DNA of 64,000 nucleotides, taken from the NCBI RefSeq assembly GCF_050946515.1, contig NZ_JBMNUX010000010.1, positions 23,588-87,587 on the forward strand, written 5' to 3'. A model generated the notes under the pieces. It was not told where the DNA came from, ran no database searches, and worked only from the letters and a program-made list of their open reading frames with translations. Origin of the DNA: Tractidigestivibacter sp050946515. Its GTDB lineage: Bacteria; Actinomycetota; Coriobacteriia; Coriobacteriales; Atopobiaceae. Below are positions 59,566 through 64,000 of the stretch, piece by piece. Every line of letters begins with the position of its first letter. The first letter of the stretch is position 1. Both the position numbers and the translations under genes were made by a program.

Positions 59566-61104
59566 ATGGGGATACTGATTGACCGTGAGCTTTGCGAAGA
59601 CTGTGGGGAGTGCGTGCCGCACTGCTCGCACCACGCGCTGAGGATGGAGGGCGGCGTACTGAGGGTAGACAACTCGCTCTGCGTCGACTGCGCCATCTGC
59701 ACCGACTACTGCCCCAACGACGCCATGGACCTGACGGACAACGTCGTCGGCGACCTGCTGGAGCAGGACCAGAGCCCGGCGGCTGCCCACCCCATGCCCA
59801 AGACCGAAAGAAAGCGCGTCAGGATGGGGGAGGACAATCCCTGCGTCGTCCGTCTTGACGGCTGCACCGAATGCGGGGGCTGCATCAAGACCTGCGCGGA
59901 ACGCGTCCACAAGGTGGGCGACCCCGACTTCGACGTCTGCCTGGGCTGTGGCCAGTGTATCCAGACCTGTCCGGAGCACGTCCTGCGACCGAGGAACGAC
60001 ATCCCCAAGGTGCTCGAGGCGCTGTCGTCGGACAGGACCTGCGTCGCCTTCACCGCCCCCGGGACCCGCGTTGCCCTCGGCGACTCCTTCGGAGGGACGC
60101 CTGGCGAGAACGTCGAGGGCAAGCTCGTCTCGGCCCTTCGCGAGATGGGCTTCGACTACGTGCTCGACCTGACCTTCGGTGCCGACGTGACCGTGGTGGA
60201 GGAGGCCTCCGAGCTCGTCTCCCGGCTTAGAGACCCGAGCGCTGGCCCCCTTCCCCTGATTACGAGCTGCTGCCCGGCGTGGGTGCGCTACTGCGAGCTG
60301 TTCTATCCCGACATTCTTGCTCACGTGTCGAGTTGCAAGAGCCCTATGGGGATGGAGGGCGCGCTCATCGACGCGTACCTCGCCCCGCGGCTCGGCCTGG
60401 ACCCCGACCGGCTCTTCACGGTGGCCATCGCCCCCTGCACGGCGAAGAAGGGTGAGATTACGCAGTCCGAAATTACTGGCGTGGACGCCGTCATCACCAT
60501 CCGGGAGCTCTCCGAGCACATCGCGAAGTCCATGGACTTCGCGAGCCTGGGGGATGGGCGCTTCGACGAGCCCATGGGGACGGGTTCCGGCGCCGGCGCG
60601 ATATTCGGGAACACCGGCGGCGTCATGGAGGCGGCTCTGAGGACGGCGAGCTATCTCGTGACGGGGGAGGAGCTCGCCGAAGGGGCCTGCGATGCGCTCA
60701 GGGGCCTAGACGACGTCAAGGAGCTGGCCCTTCCCCTCGGCGACAGGGTCGTTCGCGTCGCCGTCATCGATGGGATGAGCAATGCCATCTCCGTCCTCGA
60801 CTCCATTCGCGAGGGGGCGTGCGACTACGACTTCATCGAGATTATGAACTGCTGGGGAGGCTGCGTCGGCGGCGGCGGGCAGCCCCCGCTGTCCGAGGAG
60901 GACGAGTTCTACGTGAAGAAGCGCCGAATCGATGGACTCTACAAGAAGGACTCGGGTCTCTCCTGCAGGTCCGCGCATAACAATCCTGAGCTGAAGACCC
61001 TCTACGACAGTTTCCTCGGCAAGCCCCTCGGGACGCGTGCAGAAGAGCTGCTTCATCGCAGCTACAAAGATCGCAGCAAAGAGCTCGCCCAGCGGCGGTC
61101 CTAG
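59566..61104 (+). CDS. [FeFe]-hydrogenase with N-terminal ferredoxin domains
   Basis: This is a 512-residue iron hydrogenase starting at the ATG after GGAGGG. Four CX2CX2CX3C cluster motifs lie in the N-terminal third: CEDCGECVPHC, CVDCAICTDYC, CTECGGCIKTC and CLGCGQCIQTC. The catalytic H-cluster motifs are intact: ITSCCPAWVRYCE (~231), IAPCTAKKGE (~287) and EIMNCWGGCVGGGGQP (~425). It can in principle interconvert H2 and protons with ferredoxin. No HydEFG maturases are in the window. Its location 88 bp after the reductase suggests that the two exchange electrons. Confidence 0.93.
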   Translation: MGILIDRELCEDCGECVPHCSHHALRMEGGVLRVDNSLCVDCAICTDYCPNDAMDLTDNVVGDLLEQDQSPAAAHPMPKTERKRVRMGEDNPCVVRLDGCTECGGCIKTCAERVHKVGDPDFDVCLGCGQCIQTCPEHVLRPRNDIPKVLEALSSDRTCVAFTAPGTRVALGDSFGGTPGENVEGKLVSALREMGFDYVLDLTFGADVTVVEEASELVSRLRDPSAGPLPLITSCCPAWVRYCELFYPDILAHVSSCKSPMGMEGALIDAYLAPRLGLDPDRLFTVAIAPCTAKKGEITQSEITGVDAVITIRELSEHIAKSMDFASLGDGRFDEPMGTGSGAGAIFGNTGGVMEAALRTASYLVTGEELAEGACDALRGLDDVKELALPLGDRVVRVAVIDGMSNAISVLDSIREGACDYDFIEIMNCWGGCVGGGGQPPLSEEDEFYVKKRRIDGLYKKDSGLSCRSAHNNPELKTLYDSFLGKPLGTRAEELLHRSYKDRSKELAQRRS

Positions 61105-61264
61105 CGTTATGGGACGCGCGGGGCCGTGCCTCGCCGCCCTCGAGCGCGCTAGAGTCCTGTTGAGGATCCCTCGCGGCGACCTTCGCTTACCTTTAATCAG
61201 GCGCTCGCAAGCCCTTCCAGGGGCTAGGCCGCCAGCGTTTGCTCAACTGGAACATCATCAAAAC

Positions 61265-62104
61265 TCACCCGCGAATAAAGTCGAATGCGTCCTCGGCGTC
61301 GCGCCAGCCATTCTCGTAAAGCCTCCGGATGGGCTCAGGATCTTTGCTCAAGGTCTTCATGTTGGCAATCGAGTCGGGTGCGACAATCTTGACCGTGCCC
61401 TCCTTCTCCAGCTTATGGCAAAGGGCGAGCTCCCGGTTGTACACTTCGGCCCTTTTGGCGAGGGTGTCGCCCGCCTTGGGATACTTCCGCTTGAGCATCT
61501 TTGCCGGCTTGTCGTCGCCTCCGACGGTGCGGAAGGCGTCCTTGGGCCTTGTCAGGACGACGACGACCCGGTCGCACCCATCGCGCAGCGCCTTCTCCAC
61601 CGGAATCGGATCTGACATTCCGCCGTCAAAGTACAGCCCGCCGCGCCATGCATAAGGCTTGTTTATCACCGGAATGTTGGAGCTTGCCTTGAGCGCGCCA
61701 AAGTCGTCCTGAGCCATGTCCCTGCCGTCGAAATAGACGGGAAGGCCGGTCTTGGCATCGGTCGCCACGATCCACCATGTGCAGCCAGAGCTCAGAATGG
61801 CGTCAAAGTCCAAGGGATTCTCTCCGCCCTTGTTGGTGATGGTTCCATAGATGTACTCCACGTCGACCATGCTTCCCTTGCAAAAGAGGTTGTGGACGCT
61901 GATGGCTTCCCTCCTCAGGTTGTACTCGGTGTAGAACTTGACGTTTCTTCCGAGCTGCCCGGCAAAGTAGGAGGCCAGGTTGGCGCTGCCTGCCGAAACC
62001 CCGACGCCATAGGAAATGTGTATGCCTTCGTTGAGGAAGCGGTCCATGACGCCGCAGCCATAGCTGCCCCTGTTGCCGCCGCCCACGTCTACCAATCCGA
62101 CCAA
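61265..62104 (-). CDS. Patatin-like phospholipase
   Basis: The 279-residue product is an intracellular patatin-type lipase/esterase. The oxyanion motif is GGGNRGSYGCGV, the nucleophile elbow GVSAG, and the catalytic Asp lies in FDGGMSDPIPVEKA. The start is a TTG at 62104, because GAGAGGAG lies 5 bases before it; a GTG eight codons upstream would bury that ribosome binding site. No signal peptide is seen. It is divergent from the NAD(P)-binding protein gene, sharing a short promoter region. The substrate (membrane lipids or acyl esters) is inferred from the family. Confidence 0.88.
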   Translation of the reverse strand: MVGLVDVGGGNRGSYGCGVMDRFLNEGIHISYGVGVSAGSANLASYFAGQLGRNVKFYTEYNLRREAISVHNLFCKGSMVDVEYIYGTITNKGGENPLDFDAILSSGCTWWIVATDAKTGLPVYFDGRDMAQDDFGALKASSNIPVINKPYAWRGGLYFDGGMSDPIPVEKALRDGCDRVVVVLTRPKDAFRTVGGDDKPAKMLKRKYPKAGDTLAKRAEVYNRELALCHKLEKEGTVKIVAPDSIANMKTLSKDPEPIRRLYENGWRDAEDAFDFIRG

Positions 62105-62175
62105 TGCTGCTCCTCTCTGCGCATGCACATCCTCGCACGTCCGTTTGTGGAGCGTGCTCCAAACTTCAAATTTAG

Positions 62176-62204
62176 ATTGACAAAAATTATCCTAGGACAC
62201 ATTA
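62176..62204 (+). promoter_or_regulatory. Probable promoter of the SDR-Rrf2 operon
   Basis: TTGACA (62176-62181) and CATTAT (62199-62204) are spaced by 17 bp. A palindrome, TCCTAGGA (62189-62196), lies between them and could be bound by the Rrf2 regulator encoded downstream. Confidence 0.55.
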
Positions 62205-62248
62205 TAGCAACGGTTCGAAAAAACAGACAGGCAAAGAAAGGCGCATCT

Positions 62249-62821
62249 ATGTATACGGTCGTTATGCTCGGCGGAAATGGGTACCTGGGAAGAAACGTTA
62301 CGGAGAAGTGGCTGGCCAAAGACCCCGAGGCAAGGTTCGTCGTGGTCTCGCGCTCTGGCAAGAACCAACTGCAAGACGAGAGGATCACGAACGTCAAGGC
62401 AGACTGCTCGAGCCTGGATTCCGTCAAAAGTGTCCTTCCCGAGAAGGTGGACTACATAGTCGACTTCGTGGGGCGTCCGGAGAAGGACCCGGAGGAGTTC
62501 CGGAAGGTCAACGACCAGCCCGCCGACGTGATGCTTCAGATTGCAAAGGAGAAGAACGTCAAGGCAATGGGCATGATTGGCGGCGTCCTTGGCGACAAGT
62601 CCTTCGTCGAGGGCAAGAAGCGCATAATCGAGAAGCTGAAGGCGAGCGGCATCCGCACGGAGTACGTCAACCCGACGCTCGTCTACGGAAACGGCAGGAA
62701 GGACTCCATGACGAAGATGGTGCCGCTCCTGAAGTTCCTGGGGATCTTCTCGAAGAAAATGAGGCCAGTCGACGTGAACGACGTGGCCAACGAGCTAGTA
62801 GGAAAGATGGTAAGGAAATGA
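62249..62821 (+). CDS. NAD(P)H-binding SDR/NmrA-like protein
   Basis: The 190-residue product has a Rossmann fold with the dinucleotide motif VVMLGGNGYLGRNV at its N-terminus and YVNPTLVYGNGRKDSM near the active site. It is an atypical short-chain dehydrogenase (NAD(P)-dependent epimerase-like) without a clear YxxxK, so it may be a sensor or a reductase. The start is the ATG at 62249; the longer frame upstream enters the promoter region. Its last codons overlap the start of the Rrf2 gene (ATGA), so the two are coupled. Confidence 0.85.
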   Translation: MYTVVMLGGNGYLGRNVTEKWLAKDPEARFVVVSRSGKNQLQDERITNVKADCSSLDSVKSVLPEKVDYIVDFVGRPEKDPEEFRKVNDQPADVMLQIAKEKNVKAMGMIGGVLGDKSFVEGKKRIIEKLKASGIRTEYVNPTLVYGNGRKDSMTKMVPLLKFLGIFSKKMRPVDVNDVANELVGKMVRK

Positions 62822-63297
62822 GAATCAGCAGCAGGTTTGAGCAGGGAGTCTACGTCGTCATCATCCTCGCTCTCGAGAAGGACCATGCGCCCGTGAAGAG
62901 CGGCACGATGAGTCGCCTGCTTGATGTCTCGGACTCTTACCTCAAGAAAATATTGATGAAGCTCTCGCATAGCGGCCTTGTCTGCTCCAGCGCAAACAAG
63001 CGCGGCGGCTACACGCTCTCTCGGGGCGCCGACCAGATTAGCCTGAAGGATGTCTTCCTTGCGCTAGACGAGGGGGAGGACTTCTTCGTGCAGTCCGATT
63101 ACGCAAAGAGGCTTTTTCCTCATCAAGCGCACGTGAAGGAGAGCACCGACAAGATTGTTCAGGCAATCGACGAGGGCCTTGATGACTTCTACAGCAGGTT
63201 GGACGAGCTGAAGATCTCAGACCTTCTGGAAGACGGGGCGTGGCAGAACGGCGCGCTTGACTGGGAGGCAAGGCTCCTCGAACTGAAGGGGAAATAG
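62818..63297 (+). CDS. Rrf2-family transcriptional regulator
   Basis: The protein has 159 residues with an N-terminal winged helix. SDSYLKKILMKLSHSGLV is the recognition-helix region, and KRGGYTLSRGADQISLKDV is the family's wing and following strand. Iron-sulfur Rrf2 members (IscR, RsrR, NsrR) have three clustered Cys in the region after the wing; only one Cys (LVCSS) is seen here, so an Fe-S cluster is unlikely. It overlaps the SDR gene and is followed by the SRPBCC gene 3 bp later, so it probably regulates this small redox operon. Confidence 0.88.
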   Translation: MRISSRFEQGVYVVIILALEKDHAPVKSGTMSRLLDVSDSYLKKILMKLSHSGLVCSSANKRGGYTLSRGADQISLKDVFLALDEGEDFFVQSDYAKRLFPHQAHVKESTDKIVQAIDEGLDDFYSRLDELKISDLLEDGAWQNGALDWEARLLELKGK

Positions 63298-63300
63298 CGT

Positions 63301-63744
63301 ATGTCCGCAAATCGTGTGCAGGCGACGGGCGAGATACGAGGAGATCTGGAGACGGTCTTCCAGTGGTTCTACCACTCTGAGAACTTTACGAAATCGCCGA
63401 TTGTCTTCAGGTCGAGGTGGAGACCGGGAAGCACCTGGTGGGTGCCTGGATCAGTTCGCGACATAAACATGATTGCGGGATGGTACCAGGAGGAGATAAC
63501 GGATGTGTCTGAAAACGGGTACATCCGGTATCGTGTGAACAAGTCGTGGCCCAACGTGAGGCAAGACTTTACGGAAATACGATTTGAGAAGACCGCGACG
63601 GGGACGGTGCGGGTGGTCTGGACGATTGAAATCGAGGTCCCTGGAAGGCTTGGCCCAGCGCTCGCGGGACCGGCGGGCAAGATGGCGCGCACGCTTTACG
63701 GCACCATCATCAGCGCTGGTAAGAAGCAGATTGAGCGGTCATGA
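63301..63744 (+). CDS. SRPBCC-type lipid/ligand-binding protein
   Basis: The 147-residue product has the beta-rich pattern of a START/SRPBCC (polyketide-cyclase-like) fold: ATGEIRGDLETVFQWFYHSE at the start, a run of alternating beta strands, TGTVRVVWTIEIEV, and the C-terminal helix MARTLYGTIISAGKKQIERS. No catalytic motif is seen. It starts 3 bp after the Rrf2 gene (AAATAGCGTATG), so it is the third gene of the operon. It could bind a hydrophobic compound handled by the SDR, but this is a guess. Confidence 0.72.
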   Translation: MSANRVQATGEIRGDLETVFQWFYHSENFTKSPIVFRSRWRPGSTWWVPGSVRDINMIAGWYQEEITDVSENGYIRYRVNKSWPNVRQDFTEIRFEKTATGTVRVVWTIEIEVPGRLGPALAGPAGKMARTLYGTIISAGKKQIERS

Positions 63745-63783
63745 CCATCCTGGACACTTTCGAGAAACGTGGAGGCTGAGCCC

Positions 63784-63951
63784 ATGAGTCGCACGGAGAT
63801 TCTGCTAGAGACGGAGCAGTTCGAGGACTTTGGCGGATGGGTCTTGGAATCGCAGTTCGTCGACGAGATGGGGTCTGAACTGGCTGAGATCCTTCGACAC
63901 GAACGAGCGTTGGCTAGCGAAAGCCCATGCCTGATGGTGTCCCTATCGTAG
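63784..63951 (+). pseudogene. 5' fragment of an FAD-dependent oxidoreductase
   Basis: The first ~30 residues, SRTEILLETEQFEDFGGWVL followed by ESQFVDEMGS, match the start of FAD-dependent oxidoreductases of the FAD_oxidored group, which begin (L/V)xEAExFxxxGGWVxDxQFxxxMGS. The FAD-binding domain is missing, and the frame ends in unrelated sequence after 55 residues. It looks like a truncated remnant. Another gene could continue outside the window. The last 49 bases hold nothing recognisable. Confidence 0.45.
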
Positions 63952-64000
63952 TCCTTCTCATCTAGGCTGCCCTCTGGTTGATGCCTGTGTAGTACCAGTC

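Overview
The window is a 64 kb stretch of a GC-rich anaerobe, most likely a member of the Coriobacteriia (Atopobiaceae/Olsenella-like). That placement is an inference from gene content: oxygen-sensitive glycyl-radical and [FeFe]-hydrogenase enzymes, a flavin-dependent reductase, CstA, and a Tat-exported nucleoside-binding lipoprotein. No rRNA is present to confirm it.

Positions 1-34.4 kb are ordinary chromosome. First come cell-wall and housekeeping genes: glmM (3' end), glmS, acpS, nnrE-nnrD, alr, family 4 uracil-DNA glycosylase and tsaE. They are followed by tRNA-Glu, two TPR-like hypothetical genes, cstA and an iron alcohol dehydrogenase. A large (deoxy)nucleoside salvage block spans 13.4-27.5 kb: deoC, the YjjI/YjjW glycyl-radical pair with a CRP-type regulator, an HTH-PfkB kinase, deoB, deoD, a BMP-type nucleoside ABC importer, cdd and pyrimidine nucleoside phosphorylase. 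Together these could import nucleosides, split them, convert deoxyribose phosphate to glyceraldehyde-3-phosphate and acetaldehyde, and reduce acetaldehyde to ethanol. Next come murE, tRNA-Val, rph, rdgB, nagB, pepQ, veg, ispE and tRNA-Pro.

From tRNA-Pro (34.4 kb) to about 55.9 kb is an accessory region. It holds integrative-element debris (type IV coupling protein fragment, tyrosine-recombinase fragment, tandem palindromes, a duplicated tRNA-proximal motif and a truncated AraC gene) and two DNA-defence modules. The first is a Sau3AI/MutH-type endonuclease plus a Dcm-type methylase with a GmrSD-like (DUF262/DUF1524) gene between them. The second is a compact four-gene operon at 43.15-55.0 kb: SNF2 helicase with a DUF3883-like tail, DUF1156 adenine methylase, HEPN-DUF499 ATPase, and a second GmrSD-like protein. 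This operon resembles DISARM-type logic but has no DrmA, DrmB or DrmC, and it is the main candidate for an under-described defence system.

From 55.9 to 64 kb are redox accessory genes. An aldo/keto reductase is followed by a MarR regulator, an FAD-dependent reductase and an [FeFe]-hydrogenase. Matching palindromes lie in front of marR and in front of the reductase. The window ends with a patatin-like lipase, an NAD(P)-binding protein, an Rrf2 regulator, a SRPBCC protein and the 5' fragment of an FAD oxidoreductase. Coding calls rest on reading translated motifs by eye; no database search was run.
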